Below, piece by piece: positions 16,317 to 24,434 of a stretch of DNA of 64,000 bases; the stretch's first letter is position 1; each line of letters begins with the position of its first letter. A program made the position numbers and the translations under genes. Source of the DNA: Streptomyces sp. NBC_00775 (GTDB taxonomy: Bacteria; Actinomycetota; Actinomycetes; Streptomycetales; Streptomycetaceae); contig NZ_CP108938.1 in the NCBI RefSeq assembly GCF_036347135.1, positions 3,348,001 through 3,412,000 on the forward strand, written 5' to 3'. Under the pieces are notes generated by a model. It saw nothing but the letters and a program-made list of their open reading frames with translations. It had not been told where the DNA came from and did not search any database.

Positions 16317-17294
16317 TCAGAACAGCGCCCTGGCCAGCGCCCGGCGCGCCGCGGTCACCCGCGGGTCATCGGCCCCGACAACCTCGAACAGTTCGAGCAG
16401 CCGCAGCCGTACGGCATCACGGTCGTCGCCCGCCGTACGCCCCACCGCGTCGATGAGCCGCCCGAACGCGTCTTCGACATGCCCGCCCACGAGGTCCAGG
16501 TCGGCCGCGGCGATCTGCGCCTGTACGTCGCCCGGCTTCTCAGCGGCGTCCTTGCGCACCTGCTGCGGATCGGCGCTCTGTACCCGCTGGAGCAACTCGG
16601 CCTGGGCAAGGCCCAGTTTGGCCTCCATGTTGCCCGGGTCGTCGCTCAGTACGTTCTTGTACGCCTGGACGGCACCGCCCAAGTCACCCGCGTCCAGGGC
16701 CTGCACGGCGGCTTCGAGGAGCGCGTCGTACGGTCCCGCCGGAATCTCGGGCGCCACCGGGGCGCTGCCGGGCTCGGCATCGGGGTCGACGGCCAGGCCG
16801 GTGAGGCCGAAGCGCTGTTCGGCGACCTGCACGAGCTGGTCGAGGGTCCCCCGGATCTGCGCCTCACCGGCCGCTCCCTGGAAGAGCGGCAGCGCCTGTC
16901 CGGCGACGACGGCGAACACCGCCGGAATCCCCTGGACCCCGAACTGCTGCATCAGCATCTGGTTGGCGTCGACGTCGATCTTGGCGAGAACGAAGCGTCC
17001 GTTGTACTCGACGGCCAGCCGCTCGAGCACCGGGCTCAGCTGCTTGCAGGGCTCGCACCACTCGGCCCAGAAGTCGATGACGACCGGGACCTCGGTGGAG
17101 CGCTGCAGGACGTCGTGCTCGAAACCCGCCTCGTCGACGTCGATGACGAGGCTGGCGGGGGATACGGCCCCGCCTCCGCCGCCCTGCCTGGCCGCTTCGG
17201 CGCGCACCTGCTCCGCCTTCGCCTTGGCCTCCTGGGCCGCCTTCACCGCGGCGAGGTCGACGACTCCGCTCATGGACATGTTCCGTGGCTGCAT
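16317..17294 (-). CDS. Thioredoxin-domain/TPR protein (YbbN/CnoX-like)
   Basis: 325 residues. A charged, Gly-rich N-terminus of about 45 residues precedes a thioredoxin fold with the active site WCEPCK (EWCEPCKQLSPVLERLA), cis-Pro segment GIPAVF, and then a helical TPR-like C-terminal half from about residue 190 (DALLEAAVQALDAGDLGGAVQAYKNVLSDDP). This is the architecture of the co-chaperone CnoX/YbbN, which holds clients under oxidative stress. Unlike some family members the redox CxxC is intact. It is monocistronic and has GGGGGAGG upstream of its start. Corresponds by position to SCO5419. Confidence 0.85.
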   Translation of the reverse strand: MQPRNMSMSGVVDLAAVKAAQEAKAKAEQVRAEAARQGGGGGAVSPASLVIDVDEAGFEHDVLQRSTEVPVVIDFWAEWCEPCKQLSPVLERLAVEYNGRFVLAKIDVDANQMLMQQFGVQGIPAVFAVVAGQALPLFQGAAGEAQIRGTLDQLVQVAEQRFGLTGLAVDPDAEPGSAPVAPEIPAGPYDALLEAAVQALDAGDLGGAVQAYKNVLSDDPGNMEAKLGLAQAELLQRVQSADPQQVRKDAAEKPGDVQAQIAAADLDLVGGHVEDAFGRLIDAVGRTAGDDRDAVRLRLLELFEVVGADDPRVTAARRALARALF

Positions 17295-17615
17295 GAGTAC
17301 ATCCTCCCCCTTCCGCGCGCACGTGTGAAAAGCGTGGTGAAAGCCAGGCCTGTTACGTCTTGATCGGTCTCGCTGGGCGCCGGGTCCCCACCTGGCGCCA
17401 GTGGTTGTCGCTGCGACTGCCGCTCGCGCGCATTCCTGTGCGCCAGCTTTCGCTACGACCCGTAGCGTAACTCTCTCCGGGCACCGCTGACGCCCCTCCC
17501 CCGGTGATCTCCCTCACGGCTTCACAGAACCGCCGGTTATCGTCACGCGATGCCCGCCGAATGACCTCTGAACGGCCTCCGCACAGCCTCCCCATGCCCC
17601 CAGCCGTCGCCGGAT
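17295..17615. other. 321-bp divergent intergenic region
   Basis: Between the start of the thioredoxin-domain gene and the TetR start. It must hold both promoters. I see no strong palindrome, hairpin or coding frame in it. Confidence 0.4.
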
Positions 17616-18254
17616 ATGGTCACTGACATGCAGAGCCGCACTTCCGCCCCCCGTACGGGGCGCCCGCGCAGTGCCGCCGCGGACGCCGCGATCCTGGAGG
17701 CGACGCGCGCGGCACTGGTCGAACTGGGCTGGTCCAAGCTGACGTTGGGAGACGTGGCGACCCGCGCCGGGGTCGCCAAGACGACCCTCTACCGCCGCTG
17801 GGCGGGAAAGAACGAACTCGTGGTCGACGCGGTGGCCGTGCTCTTCGACGAGCTGGAGCTCCCCGACCGGGGCAGCCTGGCCGCCGACATCGAGGGCGTG
17901 GTGCTGCAGTTCGCGGCGATTCTGGGCCGTCCGGAGGCGAAGACGGCGCTGATGGCGGTGGTGGCGGAGTCCACCCGTGACGAACCTCTCCGCGAACGCA
18001 TCCGTACGTCGATCGTCGACCGCCAGAAACGCCTCGTCGTGGAGGGCCGCGCCCGCGCCACCGCCCGCGGCGAACTCCCCTCGGAGCCCGACCCGGCCAC
18101 CGCCGCCCGCACCGCCGACCTCATCTTCGACATGGTCGCCGGTGCCGTGGTCCATCGCACCCTCGTCAGCGCGGAGCCGGCGGACGAGGAGTGGGTCCGC
18201 AGCCTCACCCGAGTACTACTCCTGGGCCTGACAGGCGCAACAAGCCAGCCCTGA
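17616..18254 (+). CDS. TetR-family regulator
   Basis: 212 residues from ATG 17616, or 208 from ATG 17628; neither has a clear ribosome site. The N-terminal HTH is typical (AAILEATRAALVELGWSKLTLGDVATRAGVAKTTLYRRWAGKNELVVDAV). The C-terminal ligand domain resembles the TetR_C_11-type region (RPEAKTALMAVVAESTRDEPLRERIRTSIVDRQ). It is divergent from the thioredoxin-domain gene (321 bp gap) and convergent with icmA, so no neighbour is an obvious target. It could recognise the TTACT palindromes at 16071 and 16202 or the icmA palindrome at 20135; this is untested. Confidence 0.82.
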   Translation: MVTDMQSRTSAPRTGRPRSAAADAAILEATRAALVELGWSKLTLGDVATRAGVAKTTLYRRWAGKNELVVDAVAVLFDELELPDRGSLAADIEGVVLQFAAILGRPEAKTALMAVVAESTRDEPLRERIRTSIVDRQKRLVVEGRARATARGELPSEPDPATAARTADLIFDMVAGAVVHRTLVSAEPADEEWVRSLTRVLLLGLTGATSQP

Positions 18255-18257
18255 CCC

Positions 18258-18416
18258 CCTTAAAAGACTGCGCAGTTCCCCGCGCCCCTGAAAGGGGCGC
18301 GGGGAACTGCGCAATCTTTTGGGCCGGCCCCCACCCACCCGCAGCCGAAGAACCGCCCTACGGGGTCTGGGGCGGAGCCCCAGAAGGATGGGACGGGTAG
18401 GGGCGGCGGGGGCGAG
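18258..18416. repeat. Nested inverted-repeat element, copy B (half element)
   Basis: Shares the core stem (20 bp, 18270-18289 with 18293-18312, loop GAA) and the right half (GGGGTCTGGGGCGGAGCCCC, then GATGGGACGGGTAGGGGCGG) of the other copies, but the left outer arm is missing. It fills the gap between the convergent TetR and icmA genes, where its hairpin can end both transcripts. Confidence 0.8.
18270..18312. terminator. Core hairpin of repeat copy B
   Basis: Perfect 20-bp stem around GAA, 15 nt after the TetR stop and flanked by AAAAGA and ATCTTTT, so it is U-rich on the exit side in both directions. Probable bidirectional terminator. Confidence 0.65.
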
Positions 18417-18425
18417 GAAAGGCGC

Positions 18426-20126
18426 TCAGAAGCCCGCCGGCTCCGTGTAGATGCCCCACTCGTCCCGCAGGACGTCACAGATCTCACCCAGCGTCGCCTC
18501 GGCCCGCACCGCGTCCAGCATGGGCCCAATCATGTTCGACCCGTCCCGCGCGGCAGCGAGCATCGCATCGAGAGCCCCCCGCACATCCCCCTCGTCCCGC
18601 CCCGCCTTACGACCCCCCAGCACCCGCACCTGCTCCCGCTCCACCTCATGACTGACCCGAAGAATCTCCAGATCCCCGGTCACGGACCCATGGTGGACAT
18701 TGACACCCACCACCCGCTTGTCGCCCTTCTCGAGCGCCCGCTGGTACTGGAACGCCGACTCCGCGATCTCCCCGGTGAACCACCCGTCCTCGATCCCCCG
18801 GAGAATCCCGGAAGTGACCGGCCCGATCGGGTGCTGCCCGTCGGGATGCGCCCGCAGCCCCCGCTCCTTGATCTGCTCGAAGATCTTCTCCGCGTCGGCC
18901 TCGATCCGGTCGGTGAGCTGCTCCACGTACCAGGAACCACCCAGCGGGTCGGCCACGTTGGCGACGCCCGTCTCCTCCATCAGCACCTGCTGCGTACGCA
19001 GGGCGATCTCCGCGGCCTGTTCGGACGGCAGCGCGAGCGTCTCGTCCAGCGCGTTGGTGTGGAGGGAGTTCGTGCCGCCCAACACCGCCGCGAGCGCCTC
19101 CACCGCCGTACGGACGACGTTGTTGTACGGCTGCTGGGCGGTCAGTGAGACACCGGCCGTCTGCGTGTGGAAGCGGAGCCACTGCGCCTTCTCGGACCGG
19201 GCGCCGTACACGTCCCGCATCCAGCGGGCCCAGATCCGCCGCGCCGCCCGGAACTTGGCGATCTCCTCGAAGAAGTCGAGGTGCGCGTCGAAGAAGAAGG
19301 AGAGACCGGGCGCGAAGACGTCCACGTCGAGTCCGCGCGACAGCCCGAGCTCCACGTACCCGAAACCGTCCGCCAGCGTGTACGCCAGCTCCTGCGCGGC
19401 CGTGGAGCCCGCCTCCCGGATGTGGTACCCGGAGACGGAGAGCGGTTTGTACGCGGGGATCTTCTCGGCGCAGTGCTCCATCAGGTCCCCGATGAGGCGA
19501 AGGTGCGGCTCGGGCTGGAAGAGCCACTCCTTCTGCGCGATGTACTCCTTGAAGATGTCGGTCTGGAGCGTGCCGTTCAGCACGGCGGGGTCGACACCCT
19601 GCCGCTCGGCCGCGACCAGGTACATGCAGAAGACGGGAACGGCCGGACCGCTGATGGTCATCGAGGTCGTGACGTCACCCAGCGGGATGTCCTTGAACAG
19701 GACCTCCATGTCGGCGGCCGAGTCGATCGCGACCCCGCAGTGCCCGACCTCGCCGAGCGAGCGCGGGTCGTCGGAGTCGCGCCCCATGAGCGTGGGCATG
19801 TCGAAGGCGACGGAGAGGCCGCCGCCGCCGTTGGCGAGGATCATCTTGTAGCGCTCGTTGGTCTGCTCGGCGTTGCCGAACCCGGCGAACTGCCGGATGG
19901 TCCACGTACGCCCTCGGTAGCCGGTCGGATAGAGGCCGCGGGTGAAGGGGTACTCGCCCGGCCAGCCGATCCGCTCGAAGCCCTCGTACTCGTCCCCGGG
20001 CCGCGGCCCGTACACGGGCTCCACGGGGTCACCGGAGAGCGTGGTGAAGTCGGCCTCGCGCTTGCGCGAAGCGTCATAGCGGGCCTGCCAGCGTCGGCGG
20101 CCCTCCTCGATGGCGTCAGCGTCCAT
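18426..20126 (-). CDS. icmA: Isobutyryl-CoA mutase large subunit
   Basis: 566 residues from ATG 20126 (GAGGGT upstream), the exact length of Streptomyces IcmA. It binds substrate and, with the small cobalamin-binding subunit IcmB, interconverts isobutyryl-CoA and n-butyryl-CoA. Discriminating residues are Phe80 (TIRQFAGF) and Gln198 (YIAQKEW); methylmalonyl-CoA mutases have Tyr and Arg there, so this is not methylmalonyl-CoA mutase. There is no C-terminal B12 domain and no icmB nearby, as known for the split enzyme. A perfect 24-bp palindrome lies 9 nt upstream of the ATG. Position matches SCO5415. Confidence 0.92.
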   Translation of the reverse strand: MDADAIEEGRRRWQARYDASRKREADFTTLSGDPVEPVYGPRPGDEYEGFERIGWPGEYPFTRGLYPTGYRGRTWTIRQFAGFGNAEQTNERYKMILANGGGGLSVAFDMPTLMGRDSDDPRSLGEVGHCGVAIDSAADMEVLFKDIPLGDVTTSMTISGPAVPVFCMYLVAAERQGVDPAVLNGTLQTDIFKEYIAQKEWLFQPEPHLRLIGDLMEHCAEKIPAYKPLSVSGYHIREAGSTAAQELAYTLADGFGYVELGLSRGLDVDVFAPGLSFFFDAHLDFFEEIAKFRAARRIWARWMRDVYGARSEKAQWLRFHTQTAGVSLTAQQPYNNVVRTAVEALAAVLGGTNSLHTNALDETLALPSEQAAEIALRTQQVLMEETGVANVADPLGGSWYVEQLTDRIEADAEKIFEQIKERGLRAHPDGQHPIGPVTSGILRGIEDGWFTGEIAESAFQYQRALEKGDKRVVGVNVHHGSVTGDLEILRVSHEVEREQVRVLGGRKAGRDEGDVRGALDAMLAAARDGSNMIGPMLDAVRAEATLGEICDVLRDEWGIYTEPAGF

Positions 20127-20134
20127 ACCCTCGA

Positions 20135-20158
20135 ATTTACTAGGACGTCCTAGTAAAT
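20135..20158. promoter_or_regulatory. Perfect 24-bp palindrome at the icmA start
   Basis: ATTTACTAGGAC (20135-20146) followed immediately by its complement (20147-20158). It ends 9 nt upstream of the icmA ATG, overlapping the likely promoter or leader. Size and symmetry fit a TetR-family operator. The regulator is not identified; the TetR at 17616 and others in the window are candidates. Confidence 0.6.
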
Positions 20159-20200
20159 GTCGATGGCAAACCGCCGTACGTTGCCGTACGGCGGTGAGAG

Positions 20201-20539
20201 TTACGCCTTCGCGACCGCGGGAGAGCCGTCCGCGACCCTGGACTCCAGCTCGCGGGAGATCTTGCGCTCCACGAAGAAGGCCGCCGTGGGGATCGTCCCG
20301 GCCAGCAGCACCCACAGCTGCTTGCCGACCGGCCACTTCGCCTTGGAGCCCAGGTCGAAGGCGAAGATCAGGTACACGACGTACAGCCAGCCGTGCGCGA
20401 TGGCGACGACGCGGGTGAAGTCCACGGCACCGTCCATGTCGAGCAGGTACTTGGCGATCACGCCGAGGGTCAGCAGGACCAGCAGCACACCGGTGACGTA
20501 GGCCATCACGCGGTAGCGGGTCAGCACGCTCTTCTTCAT
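20201..20539 (-). CDS. DUF3817 small membrane protein
   Basis: 112 residues from ATG 20539. Three membrane helices and the pattern RYRVMAYVTGVLLVLLTLG...VVAIAHGWLYVVYLIFAFDLGSKAKW...PTAAFFVERKI fit DUF3817 (YdzA-like), unknown function. It lies 42-74 nt upstream of the icmA palindrome on the same strand, and 90 nt downstream of the MarR gene. A second DUF3817 member is at 26327-26674. Confidence 0.82.
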   Translation of the reverse strand: MKKSVLTRYRVMAYVTGVLLVLLTLGVIAKYLLDMDGAVDFTRVVAIAHGWLYVVYLIFAFDLGSKAKWPVGKQLWVLLAGTIPTAAFFVERKISRELESRVADGSPAVAKA

Positions 20540-20629
20540 GCGTACGAGCGTAACGGCCCCTTTTGCACGATCTTCGGCCGCCCCCACTCGCCTTCGAAGC
20601 GAGACTCCACTCGTCCTGGAAGTGGGGCC

Positions 20630-21139
20630 CTACTCGTCCTCGAAGTCCCGCGCGGCGATCCGCAGCGGCCGCAGCATCGCGAAGATCTCCGCGCACTCCT
20701 CGGCGTCGTACGCCCCGAGCCCGAAGTCCATCGCCATCAGGTCACGGGTGGCCGCGTCGCAGACCTCGCGGCCCTTCTCGGTGATGGAGGCGAGCGTGCC
20801 GCGCCCGTCGTTGGGGTTGGGCCGCTTGTCGACGAGCCCGGACGTCACCAGCCGGTCCACGGTGTTCGTGACGGACGTCGGGTGCACCATGAGCCGCTCC
20901 CCGATCTTGGACATCGGCAGCTCGCCCGCCTTGGAGAAGGTGAGCAGCACCAGCGCCTCGTACCGCGCGAAGGTCAGTCCGTACGGCTTGACGACCGCGT
21001 CCACCTCGGCGAGCAGGATCTGGTGCGCGCGCATGATCGAGGTGATCGCGGCCATGGACGGCACGGATCCCCAGCGCTGCTTCCAGTGTTCGTCGGCGCG
21101 GGCGATGGGATCGAAGGCAAGACTGAGCGGCTTCGGCAC
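20630..21139 (-). CDS. MarR-family transcriptional regulator
   Basis: 169 residues from a GTG at 21139. Winged helix is clear: LPMSKIGERLMVHPTSVTNTVDRLVTSGLVDKRPNPNDGRGTLASITEKG. The acidic tail RDFEDE ends the protein. It follows the MFS exporter gene by 10 nt on the same strand, so the two are probably co-transcribed and the regulator may control the exporter, icmA or the DUF3817 gene. Position matches SCO5413. Confidence 0.85.
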   Translation of the reverse strand: MPKPLSLAFDPIARADEHWKQRWGSVPSMAAITSIMRAHQILLAEVDAVVKPYGLTFARYEALVLLTFSKAGELPMSKIGERLMVHPTSVTNTVDRLVTSGLVDKRPNPNDGRGTLASITEKGREVCDAATRDLMAMDFGLGAYDAEECAEIFAMLRPLRIAARDFEDE

Positions 21140-21149
21140 GCCAAAGACC

Positions 21150-22427
21150 TTACCGGCCGGTCACATCGTGGTCAGCCCCGTCTCGCGTTTCGGTCGCCGA
21201 CCCCTGCGGGGCCGGGATTCCCGCCCCTTCCGTACGCCGCGCCTCCACCACCAGGAACAGACAGCAGACGGTGCCGAGCACCCCCGCGCCCGCGACCGTC
21301 GCCCGCACCCCGGCGAACTCCGCCACGGTCCCCGACAGCGCCATCCCCACCCCCTGGACGGTCATCAGCCCGGCGGTGTTCAAGGTCATGGCCCGCCCGC
21401 GCACCTCCTCGGGCACCGCCGCCACGAACCACTGGTCCAGCCCGAGCGAGTACGCCGATCCGGCGCCCGCGAGCAGCAGCAGGACCAGCGATCCGGCGAG
21501 CCCGGGCCGCAGCGCGTACCCGGCGTACGGCAGCAACGTGACGCAGACGAGGGGCAGGGCGAGCCGGGTACGGGTCGCGGGCCGCAGCCTCGACCCCGCG
21601 TACAGCTCACCCGCGATCGCGCCGACCGGCAGCGCGCACATCAGCAGGCCGAGCCCGGCCGAGCCGGTGCCGAGCCCGTCGGCGTACGGCGCGGCCAGGG
21701 CCTCCGGCGCGACGGCGAACATCGGCGGCACCCAGAACAGCAGGAGCAGCACGCGCACGCGCCGGTCGGCGAGGATCCGCCGGGTGCCGCGGAGCGAGTC
21801 CCGCACCAGCGCCTGGCCTCGATGGGCCCGCGCGGGCCGCCGCCGGGTGCCGAACCGCAGCAGCGCGGCGGAGGCCAGGAAGGTGCACACGGTGATGAGC
21901 AGCGCACCACGCGGCGGTACGACGCCGAGCAGCACACCGCCGAGCCCGAACCCGGCGAGCAGCGCGCCCTGCGCGACGATCCGCAGCAGGGAGCGGCCCA
22001 GCACGAACAGCTCTCCGTCGCCGAGGACATCGGTGAGCGTCGCCGTCCGCGCCCCCTGGAACAGCGGGGCGACCATGGCGAGCGCGCAGCGCATGGCCAG
22101 CAGTACCGCGATGTGCGCGCCCGGCACCACCATCACGCCCACGCACCCCGCGCACACCAGGTCGCACACCACCAGGACCCGACGGACCGGGAAGCGGTCC
22201 ACCAGGCCGGCGAGGAGGGTCCCTCCGATGAGATAGGGGAGGAAGCCGAGCGCGAACGTCAGGGCGCTCATCAGCGGAGAGCCCGTCAGGTCGTAGACGA
22301 GGACGGACAGGGCGATCTCACTGACCACGAGCCCGAGGACCGAGAACGCGTGCGCGACGAAGACGGCACGGAACTCGCGTACGGCGAAGAGGGGGCGGTA
22401 ACCGGTGGTTTCGGGGGCTTGTGGCAT
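21150..22427 (-). CDS. MFS transporter
   Basis: 425 residues from ATG 22427. About 12 hydrophobic helices in two halves with a central cytoplasmic Arg-rich loop (GTRRRPARAHRGQALVRDSLRGTRR). The VDRFPVRRVLVVCDL loop between helices 2 and 3 is the usual MFS motif A region. Resembles MFS_1/MFS_3 drug or metabolite exporters. It is divergent from the ArsR-type regulator, 109 nt between starts, and is followed by a MarR gene, so it has two candidate regulators. Confidence 0.82.
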   Translation of the reverse strand: MPQAPETTGYRPLFAVREFRAVFVAHAFSVLGLVVSEIALSVLVYDLTGSPLMSALTFALGFLPYLIGGTLLAGLVDRFPVRRVLVVCDLVCAGCVGVMVVPGAHIAVLLAMRCALAMVAPLFQGARTATLTDVLGDGELFVLGRSLLRIVAQGALLAGFGLGGVLLGVVPPRGALLITVCTFLASAALLRFGTRRRPARAHRGQALVRDSLRGTRRILADRRVRVLLLLFWVPPMFAVAPEALAAPYADGLGTGSAGLGLLMCALPVGAIAGELYAGSRLRPATRTRLALPLVCVTLLPYAGYALRPGLAGSLVLLLLAGAGSAYSLGLDQWFVAAVPEEVRGRAMTLNTAGLMTVQGVGMALSGTVAEFAGVRATVAGAGVLGTVCCLFLVVEARRTEGAGIPAPQGSATETRDGADHDVTGR

Positions 22428-22536
22428 GTGCAGCAGGGTGCACGCGCGCTCGCCGACCCCCGTAGAGTTTCGGCGACAGCCGAATCTTTGCTCTTCGGGC
22501 ATCTTCGGGCGTCTTCGCTCATTCCAGGGGGTGCGT

Positions 22537-23520
22537 GTGCCGTCGCTTCTGCACTTCGGGGAGGACGACCTCCTCAACTGCCGCTTCGCGGTGTCGCCCC
22601 TGTGGGAGACACAGGAGGCGGTACGCACCCTCAACCGCCCCGCGCGGCACGGGTACCAGGCGCACTGGCTGCGCCGTATCCGCACGGCGGCCGCCGGACT
22701 CGACCTCGCGCCCCTGTGGCTCCTGATGCCGCAGACCGGCTACTCCCCCGACTGGCTCGGCCCGCCCCCGATCGGTCCGGCGGCCACCTTCGAGGAGGAG
22801 ATCGCCGCGGTCCGCGCGGCCGACCCGGAGGCGGCCCGCGAGGAAACCGCGAGGTCGCTCGCGGACACCCCGGGCGCCCTCGACTCGTCCCGGGGCCGGG
22901 CCCTGCTGAAGGACCCGGTGCGCATGGTCCAGGAGCTGGCCGACCTGATGGAGACCGCCTGGCACACGCTCCTCGAACCGGACTGGCCGCGGCTGCGTGC
23001 CCTGCTGGAGGCGGATGTCGCGTTCCACTCCCGGCGGCTCGCGGAGGTCGGTCTGGGCGGGCTGCTGCCGGAGATCGACCGGCGGTTCGGATGGCAGTCC
23101 CACACGCTGACCATCGAGTGGAAGGGCCGGCACGAGCGGGAACTCGCGGGGCAGGGCCTGGTCCTGATGCCGAGCGTCTTCATCTGGCCGGACGTGGTCA
23201 GCACCTTCGATCCGCCCTGGCAGCCGACCCTCGCCTATCCGGCCCGTGGCATCGGCGGCCTCTGGGCCGAGCCCTCGCACCACACGTCCGACGCTCTCGT
23301 ACGACTCCTCGGCCGCGGCCGGGCCACCGTCCTCACGGCCCTGGACGAACCCGCCACCACGACGGCCCTGGCACACCGTCTCGGTCTCGCACCGTCCTCG
23401 GTGTCGGCCCACCTCGCGGCCCTGCGTGACACGGGCCTGCTCGTCTCGCGCCGCTACGGGCACCAGGTCCTGTACGAGCGCACACCACTGGGGATGGCGC
23501 TGGCGTCGGGACCCGCCTGA
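22537..23520 (+). CDS. ArsR-type regulator with DUF5937 domain
   Basis: 327 residues from GTG 22537 with AGGGGG 5 nt upstream (another GTG at 22531 is possible). The first ~230 residues, starting LLHFGEDDLLNCRFAVSPLWETQEAVRTL, match the DUF5937 region found in actinobacterial ArsR-like regulators. The last ~75 residues are the winged helix: GRGRATVLTALDEPATTTALAHRLGLAPSSVSAHLAALRDTGLLVSRRYGHQVLYERTPLG. It has no Cys cluster, so metal sensing is not indicated. Divergent from the MFS exporter, its likely target. Confidence 0.82.
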   Translation: MPSLLHFGEDDLLNCRFAVSPLWETQEAVRTLNRPARHGYQAHWLRRIRTAAAGLDLAPLWLLMPQTGYSPDWLGPPPIGPAATFEEEIAAVRAADPEAAREETARSLADTPGALDSSRGRALLKDPVRMVQELADLMETAWHTLLEPDWPRLRALLEADVAFHSRRLAEVGLGGLLPEIDRRFGWQSHTLTIEWKGRHERELAGQGLVLMPSVFIWPDVVSTFDPPWQPTLAYPARGIGGLWAEPSHHTSDALVRLLGRGRATVLTALDEPATTTALAHRLGLAPSSVSAHLAALRDTGLLVSRRYGHQVLYERTPLGMALASGPA

Positions 23521-23530
23521 CGACGTCTTC

Positions 23531-23789
23531 CGCCCCCGCCGCCCCTACCCGTCCCATCCTTCTGGGGCTCCGCCCCAGACCCCCGTTCGGTTGTGTTTTG
23601 GCTGCGGGTGGGTGGGGGCTGGCCGCGCAGTTCCCCGCGCCCCTGACGGCTCGGGGCTGCGCCCCGTCGCCCCCGGCCCGCCCCGGGTGCTTTCGTCTTT
23701 TAGGGGCGCGGGGAACGGCGCAATCTTGAGGGGGGTCTGGGGGCGCAGCCCCCAGGAACGGGATGGGACGGGTAGGGGCGGCGGGGGCG
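23531..23789. repeat. Nested inverted-repeat element, copy C with interrupted core
   Basis: Outer arms are a perfect 27-bp inverted repeat, 23531-23557 and 23763-23789 (begins CGCCCCCGCCGCCCCTACCC). The left core arm GCGCAGTTCCCCGCGCCCCT is separated from its partner AGGGGCGCGGGGAACGGCGC by about 55 nt of unrelated GC-rich sequence (about 23646-23700), unlike copies A, B and D with 3-5 nt loops. It lies between the convergent ArsR-type and TetR genes. Confidence 0.8.
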
Positions 23790-23804
23790 AAAACCCCACG
23801 GCGT

Positions 23805-24434
23805 TCAGCGGGTGGTGCGGCGCAGGTGGTGGCGGATGGCTCGTTGGGCGACCGGCCCGAGGGACTCGAGGGCCGTGATGAGGACGGCGAGTTGTTCGAG
23901 GGACGCGAGGGCGGAGGCGGCCCCGGCCGGGTCGACGCCCTCGTAGAGCTGGATACCGACGAAGGACGCCGCGACCGCACGGGCGAGCCCCACCGGATCG
24001 GCGAATCCATCGAGGGGCGTCGCCGGCAGGACCCGCGTAAGGACCTTCTCGATCTCCGCGATCCAGAGGTCGAGTCCGGCCGCCGTGGCAGGCGCGATAC
24101 GCGGATGCGTCTGCGCCCCGGCAAGGAGTTGGCCCAGCACGGCGACATACCCCTCCGCCCGCTCGACCTCATGCATCTCCCGCCCGAAGGAGAGAAGTTC
24201 GGCAAGGCTCCCGATCTCGGCGAGACGCTCACGGTGGCGAGCGACCCGCCGCTCCGCCCCGTACCGGCACGCCTCCGACAGCAACTCGTCCACGGACCCG
24301 AAGTGGTAGAACACCAGCGCCTGATTGACCCCGGCCGTCGCCGCGATCGAACGGGCCGAGGTCTTCGCGATCCCCTGCTCGACGAGCGTCCGCAGCGCCC
24401 CCTCAAGCAGCTTCTCCCTGGTCGCCTCACTCAC
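23805..24434 (-). CDS. TetR-family regulator (operon's own repressor)
   Basis: 209 residues. HTH: TREKLLEGALRTLVEQGIAKTSARSIAATAGVNQALVFYHFGSVDELL; the QALVFYHFGS recognition segment is standard. The ligand domain continues to about residue 195. Its ATG overlaps the DUF4166 stop (ATGA), making it the last gene of a three-gene coupled operon. Two TTGAGC…GCTCAA palindromes upstream of the first gene are its probable operators, giving autoregulation. Confidence 0.87.
   Translation of the reverse strand: MSEATREKLLEGALRTLVEQGIAKTSARSIAATAGVNQALVFYHFGSVDELLSEACRYGAERRVARHRERLAEIGSLAELLSFGREMHEVERAEGYVAVLGQLLAGAQTHPRIAPATAAGLDLWIAEIEKVLTRVLPATPLDGFADPVGLARAVAASFVGIQLYEGVDPAGAASALASLEQLAVLITALESLGPVAQRAIRHHLRRTTR

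Noticed and set aside
18426..20126. Methylmalonyl-CoA mutase as the identity of this gene
   Set aside because: Phe80 and Gln198 replace the Tyr and Arg of methylmalonyl-CoA mutase, and the length of 566 with no B12 domain fits IcmA.
20101..20160. Possible cobalamin riboswitch before icmA
   Set aside because: No B12-box or multi-stem leader is seen; the region is a simple palindrome 9 nt from the start codon.
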